DNA of 64,000 nucleotides. Origin: Cocos nucifera. Its lineage: Eukaryota; Streptophyta; Magnoliopsida; Arecales; Arecaceae. The position numbers and the translations under genes were made by a program. The notes under the pieces are model-generated. The model saw only the letters and a list, made by a program, of their open reading frames with translations, made no database searches and had not been told where the DNA came from. The DNA is taken from contig QRFJ01000493.1 of NCBI GenBank assembly GCA_006176705.1, positions 1-64,000 of the forward strand, written 5' to 3'. Position 1 is the stretch's first letter; each line of letters begins with the position of its first letter. Below are positions 11,542 to 22,966 of the stretch, in pieces.

Positions 11542-13109
11542 GATTCCTGTAGAGAGTCAAAGTTTCCAGTTAAATTTTATATTTGACTTAATCAATTTAT
11601 TTTAAAAATTTTATTTTAAAATAAATTTAAATTTTTACTATTTTTTTGGATCTCTACACTCCTCTGAAAGAGATATAAAAATCTCTATGATCAAAGATTT
11701 CTAGTGGATGCTACGGTCCCACCGATTGGCTCACACCTCACCTGACAGTTATTGGTGATAAGTCAGTCGATGAGTGGACAACTCTTATCTAATATTTTTA
11801 TAAACATATTACAGCCAACTTTGATCTCTAATTCATGAAGCTCACTGTGCTCAAAATATTGCTCCACTCCTTAGTTAAGTCAAACCCACCATTTGCATGA
11901 AATGGAGTCGTGATTGGGACCCTCACTATATCCAAAACATTGAGCCCAACCCTTTCTCCATCCTATAGCATCTCATGCCTAATAGTGTGGTTGCATCTTC
12001 TAGTACAATTGAATCACTATGTCCAGTCAAGAATAATCAATCTCAGAAAGGGCCTTTACAACTACAATGGTGGAAGACTACATGACTTAATATTTTAAAG
12101 AAAGATTTTATTTTGATCTCATCCTTAATTAGTCATAACTGTTATGACCAACCTAGTGACATGGGCTAGCTTGAATTATTGGCAATCCAATACAAAACTA
12201 AATCAACCCAATTAGCTAGATAAGTGAGATCGATGGAAGGGATATGCCATTAACTTGTCGTAGACTCTATCTAGGAGAGTGGCTCCTAATTAATGACCAA
12301 CGATTGGATCTATCGAACCTACCTTAGATACCAATTTATCAATTCATAATTAATCAAGTTAGCCTACAATCTAAGTTCAAACTGCTGAGCTAGATTAGGT
12401 TTTAAGATGATTGATAACATATGGCTGTTAATTGATCTTGACCAAACTTACAACTATTTGGACTGGTCAAAGAGCACCCTTGATCCCATCTTATCCAACA
12501 CTTGATTTGATTTGATCAACCACTTATACTAAACCTAATCAAGCTACCCACATCCTGAACCCATGTATTATGAAATTATCTTAGATCTTTTAATTCAAAA
12601 TTTTTAGATCTGACCAATTTCATATCTTAATGTTTTAATTAAGTGTAACAAAGGTTCATGTTTAGATGTTAAAACTATTTTAAATCTAAACATTATTCAA
12701 AGCATGAAAAATATATCCTAAGATTTTTGGATCTAGGATTTAGCAGAAAGTAAATTAATCTATTCATTTTTCTTTTTCATGAGAACCATCACAACAACAC
12801 CCCTACACACCATAAGGGCACCCCATCAAATGGAAAGAGAGAATCTTTAAAGCCCTTCTTTCTCTTATGACCAGACGGCCATGGTGACTATCTTATTCTG
12901 AGTACTATACTACTAAGATTTAAAACTAGATCTACACATGTATATATCTCATATATGAAAATAGATCTAACCTAAACATGCTTTGAACATACACATCTCA
13001 TGTATCTTTTAAAAATACATCTCATGCATTTTTAATCTCATGTTATTTTTTATCTCATCAAAAATTATAATTTAGATCTATGTAATCTCGATCTATGAAT
13101 CATCGATCA
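11542..13109 (-). other. Copia B leader
   Basis: This is non-coding leader homologous to the copia A leader. It has the same ordered blocks: the TGGTTGCATCTTCTAGT-like block near 11990, the CATCAAATGGAAAGAGAG block near 12825, and AT-rich sequence up to the PBS. No gene is seen. Confidence 0.7.
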
Positions 13110-13122
13110 GGCTCTGATACCG
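13110..13122 (-). other. Primer binding site of copia B
   Basis: The minus strand reads CGGTATCAGAGCC, the tRNA-iMet PBS with one T-to-C change at the first base, two bases inside the LTR. Confidence 0.85.
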
Positions 13123-13124
13123 GT

Positions 13125-15361
13125 TGAAGGAACTTCTCCACTAGCTAGATTGGATTAGATCAGATGCAACAAAATTTGAAAACTTTTCAGATCCAATTCA
13201 GCTTATGGTTCATGGAACTAAATACAAAATCAGCATATAACCATGCATTCAAAAGTGATCACATCATCTTAGTGCGAGTTGATGATCTCCATAATCCGAT
13301 GATCAAAAATCAAATCGAGGGCCACTGATCAACCGCACACGTGCTGGCCTCTACAGGTATCCACTCAAGCTTAGATCTGAACATCTTCTCTAGCTTTGAT
13401 CCAATTTTAGCAAGTTGAAACTGGATCTCCTGGATCTATCTTCGATCGGATCATCAACAGCACCACGATCAATACATGATTACTTCTTCTTCTTCTCTTG
13501 CATAGACAGCACCCAACTCTTCGAGTACTTCGATCAGTCAACTCCTTTGAACATGGAAGAGAGAGAGAGATAGAAAGTGGAGAGGAGAAGGAGGCATGGA
13601 AGAAGAGAGGCAAGGCTTTTGTAGTTTCTAAAACAATGATGCTAAATAGTTTAGCAAGTTTTCTATTTATAGAAATAGCAAACTAGGAGTCCTTGGGCTT
13701 TAAGTCATTGATCGGATCAAAGACTTAAAGCAGAAGGACTCCCAGAAGGTATCTAGCACCCCTCCTCTATTTCCACATTATTTTATCAAACAAAATAGCA
13801 TGGAGCGTGCACCACCTTATCCAGATAAGAATGGTTGGTGCCCTATAACTTCCTCCTTTCTTTGAAGTTTAAATCTAAAACAAACTCCAACTTATTTGAA
13901 TTTGTTTGACTCATTCAAACAAATTCTCACCTCTATCCACAAGGGGCGCAAGTCAGGAAAGAAGGGGCGTAGGCCCTCATATTCTCTTTCTCAAAAATGA
14001 GATGGCACACATCTCTAGAGAAAATCTAGAGGATGTGCGTCCCTCTCTTCTATGCAAAGAATAAGTCAAAAGGGAAGGAGGCATTTTACACTTGGTGCCC
14101 GCTTAACCTTATCCACTCAAGAGACCCAAGGCTCATCAATTTTGGTGTCCCTACGAGCCAAATCTAATTTGACTATGTCCTATCCAATAGAAAACCCAAA
14201 GCATGAGAAATTAGGTTCAATCATGTGCTAGTATGATTTTTTTGAACCTAATTTGATCAAATTCAATTCAATTAGACTGTGTGAATCTAATTGAAACATC
14301 CAAAACTAAAACACTTGATTATGTGATCCTATAGGTTCAATTCTGTATGGCAATGAGACATGTCGTGATCTCCATCATCGATATCATTGAAACTCTTTTC
14401 AATGGATTGAAATTTTTTTCAATTCATCCAATTAGAATTATCTATCATCAAGATAATTCTAATTGATCGCATAATCCATCAATGATACCTAATAGTATAT
14501 AGTGGCAATCCATCAAAACTGAATAAAAATCTCTTGGTGTAGTTATTTTGTGATTCAATTTTTCTATCATGAGTTCTAATAGAATCGAGATTAAGGTTAA
14601 CTCATCAAACCTCATGTCTGTTATATGATAGAATCAACTGATTCGAGTCCGATGTGAAATTCTAATAGAAACTTCTTTCTATTATTTTATGCCACTATGG
14701 CCATGGGCTTTAGGACTCAATATCATGATCTTCATAGGACTACTCTACTGAGGTTGATAGATTCTATCTTGGTGTAATTTAATTCCTATAATGAACATGC
14801 TATAGCCAACATATATCTCAGTATTTCATATGACTAGAAGATCAAGTTATGGTATAGTCAAACTATAACATCCTTAAGATGAACTGATGATGCATCTTAG
14901 GTTAAAGAATTAGATACATAACTATAGCAACGAGCATGTCACTGACGAGAAGGTAGACTTTCTTATAACTACTCAAAGTTGGTCACGCTCAATATCCTTG
15001 TTCTTAACAAATACATGTACTTTCATTCTGATGTCTTTGTACCATAGATTTAAGACTCATCTATCCTAAGAAAGCAATCGTATACCATTCTTTCAGATCG
15101 ATCACCATCCTTATAATGATCCTATGATCAAAAATAGTTTTTAAGTTAATTATAAAAATACATATCTCAAGTTTTCAATTTTTGAGAATATATGTCATTA
15201 TACCCATTAACCCAATGGATGATTCACTGACATAATTCAACATAGATGTGAATGATAAAATAATGTAGATTATATTTTTAAGTCAAAAACTATGAATTAT
15301 ACCTATATAAAGTTTTACATGTGTTGGCCAATATTCTAACTTCTAGGACATACATCTAATA
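13125..15361 (-). repeat. Copia B 5' LTR
   Basis: This 2,237-bp LTR starts TGAAGGAACTTC and ends ACATCTAATA (plus strand). It carries the family dyad at 14211-14252. A TATA box, TATAAATA on the minus strand at 13664-13671, sits about 540 bp from the U5 end, as in C, D and E. The open frames at 13407-13686 run through a CT/AG-rich part of R-U5 and show no known domain. The right flank begins TGGAT. Confidence 0.85.
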
Positions 15362-16202
15362 TGGATACCATTGGATTTAATTATTTATGATTTTTATTAA
15401 AATATCTATATACTAATTCAACCATGATTTGATTAAATCATATAAATTAGATTGTCGAATAGTGTTGTCTGATTAATCCTATTCCATCTGTTAATTTCTC
15501 TCTCCTCTAATATTCTCTCTTTACATTATTTATGAACCTAGTGATTCTAACCTATTGCTTTGAATCTGAGTTGATTCCATTAGGGGGTTTTGAATCGATC
15601 TATTAGTTGGACAATATGTCCACATGATCCAAGTCCTTATCAAGCATCATAAGATTTAGTCCTTGTTAATCTCTATTAAATCCTTATATTTTAAGTGACC
15701 TTGCTTGGATTAAATTACTTGATCGAGTTGACCCCAATCGCTGGACAATATACTGACCTTCATTTTGATTTTTATTAGATATTATTGATTTGATCATCTT
15801 TGATCTATGTTGAATCACCTATCCCCTAGCCTAATCTTGATCAATGAAGTTAATCAGACTAACCTAGATCATTAGGTGCGACATCCATCAATCCTATCTT
15901 TTCATAGTTATTCATATCTTTCTTAATTTTTGGACTTGATTCTATGTAAGGTTATGATCATCTTGACAAGAAAATATCTAGCAGTGGACTCTACAATATG
16001 ATCTATTTATTAAAGATTTGAAATAAGACTTCTAAAATTATTTGGATCTTGTCACAATACATACGAGGTGAGTAATTAACCATCTTTCTAAGATATTTCA
16101 TAATTTATTTTTAAAGTAAATAATTAATCTTTGATTTATGTTTGATTTATGAAACTATATTTTGATCATTGGTACTCTGGACCACGCTAATGGGGGTTAT
16201 AT
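15362..16202 (+). repeat. Left part of a host LTR split by copia C (probable gypsy LTR)
   Basis: No ORF is found. The end of this stretch, CTCTGGACCACGCTAATGGG followed by GGTTATAT, continues on the far side of copia C at 22218, where the same motif recurs as CTCTGGACCTTGCTAGTGGG. Together the two parts read as an LTR of an unrelated element. Motifs of this type and the ending GATCGGGGGCATGATA recall LTRs of chromoviral gypsy elements (from memory, uncertain). Its left end is not visible and may have been cut by the B/A insertion. Confidence 0.45.
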
Positions 16203-18485
16203 TGAAGGAAAATCCTGATTTTTCGGTCCAGGTTCGTTCAGATCTGATCAGATCAAGAGATATATTTCAAAAATTTTTCTCTTGATCTCAATCAGATCTT
16301 GATATGTTTCAGATCTGATTCTTATTATTTTAATAAAATAAAATTAAAAGATAAATTAAATCAAATTTAATTTACCTGATCTGGGTAATCCTATTACCCT
16401 GTTGATGATCCTGTTTGCAGCGGAAGGTTCTGGATCTTAGCCACGCAAGCATCTGGCCTCTACCGATATCCACTCGGGTTGGATCTGGAGATCCTCTTCT
16501 TCTCTATCACACCTCCAAAAATTAAATCTGAATCTGATCTGGAGGATCTTCAAAACTCTTTTTGAAGATGAGCAGTCGTCCTTTGCAGCAGCGCAGCCTT
16601 CTTACTTTTGATCGCCTTTCTTTGATCTGAATCGCACCAACCAAGGTCCAAAACTCCTTTTGGGCATGAAGAGCAAGGAGAGAAGGTGGTTTGGCATGGA
16701 GAGGGTGGGGAGAGGCAGCCTTGGGGTGTGGGGAAATTATGATCTCATCATATTCATGTTTTCTGAGTTGGATATAGGGTCCTATTTATAGACTAGCTAT
16801 GATCCAACTCCTCTTCTTCCCAACCAATCACAATCCTTTGTGAAATCAGATCTAAATATGATTGGTGGGAATAGAGTCCCCTAGATTCCTCCTTAGAGGA
16901 TGCCTAAGACCAGTCAAAGTTGGTTCTTAGAAGAACTCTAATTGGAATCCAAAAAGGAGATGGAGTCCTTGTCCAACAAGGACTCCTAGGCACCTCCAAC
17001 TTAGGCACACGCCTAGGGTGGCATGCGCCCTTCTCCTTGCCAGGTTCTAGCAGGGGACAGGCCCCCACCAGCTCTCCAATAGGTGCATGACATGTGGTCG
17101 AAAGTCAAAGTATCAATGGTCAACATTTGACCAGTCAAAGGTAGACTTTTGACCAAAGTCAAAGAACAAGAAATGGCAGGTGACAAAAAATGGCAGGTAA
17201 TGTCTTATAAAATAAGACAACCTATTCTGACTTGGACAACCTCCAGTCAGACCATATGAAGGCCTCTGATTGAGCACAAACTCCTTTGGCTCAAACAGGA
17301 CAACTTATTTATGATAGCAAAAGAAGAATGTTAGGTTCAATCGAGTGCTAGCATGATTTCCTTGAACCTAATTGAATCTCATTTAGATCAATTGAACTAG
17401 ATCAGTTCAATTGATGATCACCAGATTCAAACCCTTGTTTGTGTGACCCAGTTAGGTTCAGTTCTGTATGGTAATGGGATATGTCATGATCTCTATCATC
17501 GACATCATCGAAACTCCTTTCGATGGATCAGAACTCTTCTAATTCGAACAGCTAGAATGATCGATCATCTAAATCATTCTAATTGCTCCCAAAATTCACC
17601 AGTGACACCTAGCAGTATATGGTGGCAACCCATCAGAGCTGAATGCGAACCTCTTGGTGCAGCTACCTGTGTGATTCAGTTCTTCTATCTTGAGCCCCGA
17701 TCAGATTAGGGTTTAGGTGAACTCGTCAAACCCTAATCTCTGTCATATGATGTAATCATTCGATTCGAGTCCAATGTGAAAATCTAAATAGAAACTCTTT
17801 CTATTATTTCACTCTGCCATGGCCATGGGCTTCTGGACTTGATTCTCATGATTATCATAGGGCTGCTCCTCTACCACCGAGGTAGATAGATTCCATCTTG
17901 ATGCCATCCAGTTCCTACAATGAACATGTCATAGCCAACATACACCTCAGGGTTCCATATGGCTAGGAGACCGAGTAATGGTGTAGTCAAACTATAACAC
18001 TCTCAAGGTGAACTGCCGATGCACCTCAGGTCAAAGAACCAGACACACTACTGCACCATCGAGTCAGTCATTGACGAGAAGGTAGACTCCCTAATGACTA
18101 CTTGAGGTGGTCACGCTCAGTGCCCTCATTTTCTAACGAGTACCTATACTCTCGCTCCGGTGTCTCCACACCGTAGACTTAAGACTCATCTACTAAAGAG
18201 AAGCGATTGTACACCAACCTTCCAGATCAATCACCATCCTCGTGATGATCCTATGGTCGGGAGCAATTTATGAGTTAACAATGATTATTCATGTTTTAAA
18301 TTTTCAACTCTTGAAAATATGAATTATCATTACCATTAACTCAAAGGATGTATCACAGACACTAAGTACACATATGTGATAGAAAATAACCCATTTATTG
18401 CTTTTAGTCAAAATTATAATTTTGCCCCTAGAAGTGTATTACAAGTGTCAGTCAATTCTGGCTTCTAGGGCACATATATCTAACA
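16203..18485 (-). repeat. Copia C 3' LTR (complete)
   Basis: The LTR is 2,283 bp, TGTTAGATATATGTGCCC on the minus strand at the right end and ...TTTTCCTTCA at 16203. The TATA box TATAAATA (minus) is at 16783-16790, giving U3 of about 1.7 kb and R-U5 of about 0.58 kb. The dyad is at 17331-17371. It is very similar to the LTRs of copia E, so C and E form one subfamily in opposite orientations. The small frame at 17443-17709 is LTR sequence, repeated at 21175-21441, and not a gene. Confidence 0.92.
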
Positions 18486-18500
18486 ATCTCCCACTTGTCC
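18486..18500 (-). other. Polypurine tract of copia C
   Basis: The minus strand reads GGACAAGTGGGAGAT immediately before TGTTAGA, a textbook plant copia PPT adjoining the 3' LTR. Confidence 0.9.
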
Positions 18501-18890
18501 TAAAGCCAATTGGCTACAAGTCTAAGTCCCATCTTCTCAAGGTGGGCTTCGAACTTCTGCTGGCCCAACGGCTTTGTAAGTGGGTCTGCCACATTATCTG
18601 CGGAGTCGACTCTCTTGATCTCGACATAATTCTTTTCGAGGTAATCGCGGATGAGGTGATATCGCCGCTCAATGTGCTTGGATTTTTGGTGAGACCTTGG
18701 CTCCTTAGCAAGGGCTATGGCACCATTGTTGTCGCAGTATAGAGGAATGGCATCTGATGGCATTACTCCGATTTCTACAGCAAACTTCTTATACCAGAAT
18801 GCTTCCTTTGCAGCCTCTGATGCAGCGATATATTCTGCTTCCATGGTGGAATCTGTTATCACCGTTTGCTTGGAACTCTTTCAGCTGACA
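18501..18890 (-). pseudogene. Copia C RNase H domain
   Basis: The open frame at 18500-18862 (minus) begins near TMEAEYIAASEAAKEAFWYK and contains LYCDNNGAIALAKEPRSHQ, HIERRYHLIRDYLEK and ADPLTKPLGQQKFEAH, the standard C-terminus of copia Pol. Glu in MEAEY and Asp in YCDN, two of the catalytic acids, are both present. The domain itself is intact, but it is separated from RT by frameshifts at 18863-19056. Confidence 0.9.
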
Positions 18891-19859
18891 GCTCCACCAT
18901 TGCACACAAATAGACTTCCAGATGTCGACTTTCGATCATCTATATCGGACATGAAATCCGAGTCTGTGTATCCCTGGACTTGGAGTTCTCCGTTACCAAA
19001 GATCAGCATCATATCCTTAGTTCTTCTCAAGTACTTAAGATACATTTCACAGAAGTCTAGTGTTCTTCACCGGGATTTGACTGATATCTGCTTGTGACAC
19101 TCACAGCATGGGCTATATCAGGTCGTGTACATAGCATGGCATACATGAGGCTCCCTATTGCAGAAGCATAAGAGATCTTGCTCATGCGTTCTATTTCCTC
19201 AGGTGTGCTAGGGCACATCTTCTTGGAAAGATGAATACCATGTCTGAAGGGTATTAATCTCCTCTTAGAGTTTTCCATACTAAACCTCTTTAGTACTTTC
19301 TCTATGTACATCTTCTGTGAAAGTCCTAGCATCCTATTCGGTCTATCCCTATAGACCTTAATTCCTAGAATAAAGGATGCTTCACCTAGGTCTTTCATGG
19401 AGAATTCCTTGGACAACCACATCTTGACTGATGTCAACATGGGAATATCATTCCCAATAAGGAGGATGTCATCCACGTACAATATGAGGAAGACAACAGC
19501 GCTCCCACTGACCCTTTTGAAAACACATGGTTTCTCTTCATTTTTGATGAAACCAAATATTTTGATCACATCATTGAAATGAGTGTTCCAGCTCCGAGAT
19601 GCTTGCTTAAGTCCATATATGGACCTTTGCAGCTTGCAAACCTTATGATCAGTATCACTGGATGTGAAACCTAGCGGCTATTCCATATAGATATCTTTCT
19701 CAAGATATCCGTTCAAGAATGCCGTTTTCACATCCATTTGCCATATTTCATAATCGAAATAGGCTGCAATGACAAGCAATGTGCGGATGGATTTTAGCAT
19801 AGCCACTGGGGAAAAGGTATCCTGATAGTCAATGCCTTCGCGTTGACTATAACCTTTTG
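18891..19859 (-). pseudogene. Copia C reverse transcriptase (near-intact in two pieces)
   Basis: The piece at 19057-19569 carries SGSAVVFLILYVDDILLIGN with the catalytic YVDD, LGEASFILGIKVYRD and ASAIGSLMYAMLCTRPDIAH. The N-terminal piece is the lower part of an 861-bp frame (19678-20538) with FSPVAMLKSIRTLLVIAAY and QMDVKTAFLNGYLEKDIYME. A stop and shift at 19570-19677 break the link. This is the best preserved copia Pol in the window, in keeping with the young LTRs. Confidence 0.9.
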
Positions 19860-20453
19860 CCACTAGTCTAGCCTTGAATGTCTCCACATTCCCATCTGCA
19901 CCAATCTTTCTCTTGAAGATCCATTTGCATCCAATAGGTACTATACCTTCTGGTGGATCTACCAAGGTCCAGACTTGGTTTGAGTGCATCGAGTCAATTT
20001 CTGACTGCATTGCCTCTAGCCATTTCTCGGAGTCGATATCTGATATCGCCTCGTTGTAGGTTTTGGGATCATCACCATGAGCACCATTACCTACGAGGAA
20101 TATTTCCTCTACATCCTCTGAAACAATACCTAAGTATCTTTCAGGAGGACAGAAAACCACTAGTCTAGCCTTGAATGTCTCCACATTCCCATCTGCACCA
20201 ATCTTTCTCTTGAAGATCCATTTGCATCCAATAGGTACTATATCTTCTGATGGATCTACCAAGGTCCAGACTTGGTTTGAGTGCATCGAGTCAATTTCTG
20301 ACTGCATTGCCTCTAGCCATTTCTCGGAGTCGATATCTGATATCGCCTCATTGTAGGTTTTGGGATCATCACCATGAGCACCATTACCTACGAGGAATAT
20401 TTCCTCTACATCCTCTGAAACAATACCTAAGTATCTTTCAGGAGGACAGAAAA
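19860..20453 (-). repeat. In-frame 297-bp tandem duplication in copia C Pol
   Basis: Two adjacent copies, 19860-20156 and 20157-20453, are exactly 297 bp each and differ at only three positions by my reading. They encode a 99-residue segment from FCPPERYLGIVSEDVEEIF through SDIDSEKWLEAMQSEIDSMH to KRKIGADGNVETFKARLV, which is the linker after integrase plus the first part of RT. Because 297 is divisible by three, the reading frame stays open across both copies (286-codon ORF 19678-20538). Other copias in the window have a single copy (A 3104-3420, D 42420-42730). Confidence 0.95.
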
Positions 20454-20858
20454 CTCTTTCCAATCTACGAGGTGGAGGAGGTAGTGTTCTTATTGGCTCA
20501 ACCTGATTTGGTTCCAATTTGTCCTTAGCTCGTTCCACTTGTGAGACTTTCTCATCAAGCTTGATCTATTTTTCAATGCCGCTATCTTGAATAAACTATT
20601 TTTCAAGAAATATGGCATGTCGACTCACAATCACATTGTGGTCTTCTGGAATGTAAAAATAGTATCCTAATGACTCTTTAGGATATCCTATGAATCGAGC
20701 TCTGAAGGACCTAAACTCTAACTTGTCCGCTTGTTGTCTTTTGACATGAGCTGGACAATCCCAAATTCTGAGATGAGTCAGACTTGGTTTCTTACCGTGC
20801 CATATCTCATACGGTGTGGTAGGAACGATTTTAGAGGAAACCCTATTCAGTAGATAGA
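20454..20858 (-). pseudogene. Copia C integrase C-terminal fragment
   Basis: The minus-strand frame contains IVPTTPYEIWHGKKPSLTHL, RIWDCPAHVKRQQADKLEFR and RFIGYPKESLGYYFYIPED, the region after the DDE core of copia integrase. The catalytic core, zinc-binding region and protease are absent, removed by the deletion ending at about 20859. The open frame at 20596-21009 is chimeric: its first part (20859-21009) is LTR sequence read in the same frame. Confidence 0.9.
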
Positions 20859-22217
20859 TTGACCAGTCAAAGGTAGACTTTTGACCAAAGTCAAAGAACA
20901 AGAAATGGCAGGTGACCAAAAATGGTAGGTAATGTCTTATAAAATAAGACAACCTATTCTGACTTGGACAACCTCCAGTCAGACCATATGAAGGCCTCTG
21001 ATTGAGCACAAACTCCTTTGGCTCAGACAGGACAACTTATTTATGATAGCAAAAGAAGAATATTAGGTTCAATCGAGTGCTAGCATGATTTCCTTGAACC
21101 TAATTGAATCTCATTCAGATCAATTGAACTAGATCAGTTCAATTGATGATCACCAGATTCAAACCCTTGTTTGTGTGACCCAGTTAGGTTCAGTTCTGTA
21201 TGGTAATGGGATATGTCATGATCTCTATCATCGACATCATCGAAACTCCTTACGATGGATCAGAACTCTTCTGATTCGAACAGCTAGAATGATCGATCAT
21301 CTAAATCATTCTAATTGCTCCCAAAATCCACCAGTGATGCCTAGCAGTATATGGTGGCAACCCATCAGAGCTGAATGCGAACCTCTTGGTGTAGCTACCT
21401 GTGTGATTCAGTTCTTCTATCTTGAGCCCCGATCAGATTAGGGTTAAGGTGAACTCGTCAAACCCTAATCTCTGTCATATGATGTAATCATTCGATTCGA
21501 GTCCAATGTGAAAATCTAAATAGAAACTCTTTCTATTATTTCACTCTACCATGGCCATGGGCTTCTGGACTTGATTCTCATGATTATCATAGGGCTGCTC
21601 CTCTACCATCGAGGTAGATAGATTCCATCTTGATGCCATCCAGTTCCTACAATGAACATGTCATAGCCAACATACACCTCGGGGTTCCATATGGCTAGGA
21701 GATCGAGTAATGGTGTAGTCAAACTATAACACCCTCAAGGTGAACTGCCGATGCACCTCAGGTCAAAGAACCTGACACACTACTGCAGCATCGAGTCAGT
21801 CATTGACGAGAAGGTAGACTCCCTAATGACTACTCGAGGTGGTCACGCTCAGTGCCCTCGTTCTCTAACGAGTATCTATACTCTCGCTCCGGTGTCTCCA
21901 CACCGTAGACTTAAGACTCATCTACTAAAAAGAAGCGATTGTACACCAACCTTCCGGATCAATCACCATCCTCGTGATGATCCTATGGTCGGGAGCAATT
22001 TATGAGTTAACAATGATTATTCATGTCTTAAATTTTTAACTCTTGAAAATATGAATTATCATTACCATTAACTCAAAGGATGTATCACAGACACTAAATA
22101 CACATATGTGATAGAAAATAACCAATTTATTATTTTTAGTTAAAATTATAATTTTGCCCCTAGAAGTGTATTACAAGTGTCAGCCAATTCTGGCTTCTAG
22201 GGCACATATATCTAACA
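20859..22217 (-). repeat. Copia C 5' LTR (truncated, fused to integrase)
   Basis: These 1,359 bp match 17127-18485 without a length change. The lost part corresponds to 16203-17126 and would have held the TATA box, R, U5 and PBS. The junction words are AGTAGATAGATTGACCAG here and CAACATTTGACCAG in the intact LTR, so ATTGACC or a part of it may have been a microhomology. The dyad is kept at 21063-21103. Confidence 0.92.
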
Positions 22218-22222
22218 TATAC

Positions 22223-22966
22223 GTCGATACTCTGGACCTTGCTAGTGGGGGTTATGCATTCGTTCTCTGGATCTTGCTAGTGGGGATTGTGCATTGATTT
22301 TCTAGACTCTGTTAATAGGGGTTATGCATTAGCACTTTGATTGAGCTCACTATTTCTATTCTGGCCATGCCATAAGATATAAGTGTGGTCATAGTTAAGG
22401 CTGATGAGTTATATGTTGTTTGATTTGATTTGAATTCATAATTATGTTTGCATATAAACATTTGAAAGTATTTGATTTACATAATTCAGCATGGAGAATG
22501 TTCTTATGTTTATTTATGGTTTTTATTTTTGAACATCATATTTTATGAATTTATCCAGAATGTTTAGTTGAGATATTCATTATTTACTAGGCTATCGAGC
22601 TCATTACCTCTTCTTTCTTTTTAAATTTAGATTCTTAGTTGTGAACGTGGATACTATTTTGGGAGTGAGTTTAGAAGAGAGAGTCAATAGTATTAATTAA
22701 GTTTAGACATAAATTTATTATTATATTTTACATATTTAATTTGAGATTTAATTGATATAAGATCTTTTGAATATTATTGAAATTTTGTGAAAGAATTAAA
22801 ATTGATTTTAGTTAGTGAAATTTTGGGCTTAATTTATTATTAATTCTTCTATAATGTATTAATATTGTATTTAGAATATCTTGCATGTTTGTCGAGAGAG
22901 TTTTTCATGAGTATGCGGTGGTTGCCATAACTCCTAGACTCGTAATCTCAGATCGGGGGCATGATA
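22223..22966 (+). repeat. Right part of the host LTR split by copia C
   Basis: The stretch begins with three imperfect copies, at about 22227, 22260 and 22298, of a roughly 36-bp motif TCTGGACCTTGCTAGTGGGG followed by GTTATGCATT. It continues through GTGAACGTGGATACTATTTTG and ends AGATCGGGGGCATGATA. I read it as the 3' portion of an LTR ending near 22966. No PBS follows, so it is a solo LTR or a 3' LTR. The remainder is 15362-16202. Confidence 0.45.

Larger units (their letters stand above)
11024..15361 (-). mobile_element. Copia element B (5' half only)
   Basis: Only the 5' part of a second copia is present: 5' LTR at 13125-15361, PBS at 13110-13122, leader, and the N-terminal half of gag at 11024-11541. 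It stops abruptly at the end of the 5' LTR of copia A, inside gag. The simplest reading is that A inserted into B and that the rest of B lies left of the window beyond A. An alternative is a deletion or an inter-element recombination. B is more diverged from A than the two A LTRs are from each other. Confidence 0.8.
16203..22217 (-). mobile_element. Copia element C (young, internally deleted)
   Basis: C is bounded by LTR ends TGAAGGAAAA (16203) and ATCTAACA (22217), with flanking 5-mers TATAT (16198-16202) and TATAC (22218-22222), a target-site duplication with one transition. On the minus strand it has a complete 3' LTR, PPT, RNase H, RT and the C-terminal part of integrase. It then jumps at about 20859 into the middle of the 5' LTR. 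Gag, protease, most of integrase, leader, PBS and about 924 bp of the 5' LTR are gone. Remaining LTR parts are equal in length (1,359 bp) and differ at about 33 positions by my count, so insertion was recent. Confidence 0.9.

Noticed and set aside
17443..17709. 88-codon plus-strand ORF, repeated at 21175-21441, as a duplicated gene
   Set aside because: The two copies are the two LTRs of copia C, and the frame is on the strand opposite to the element's coding strand.
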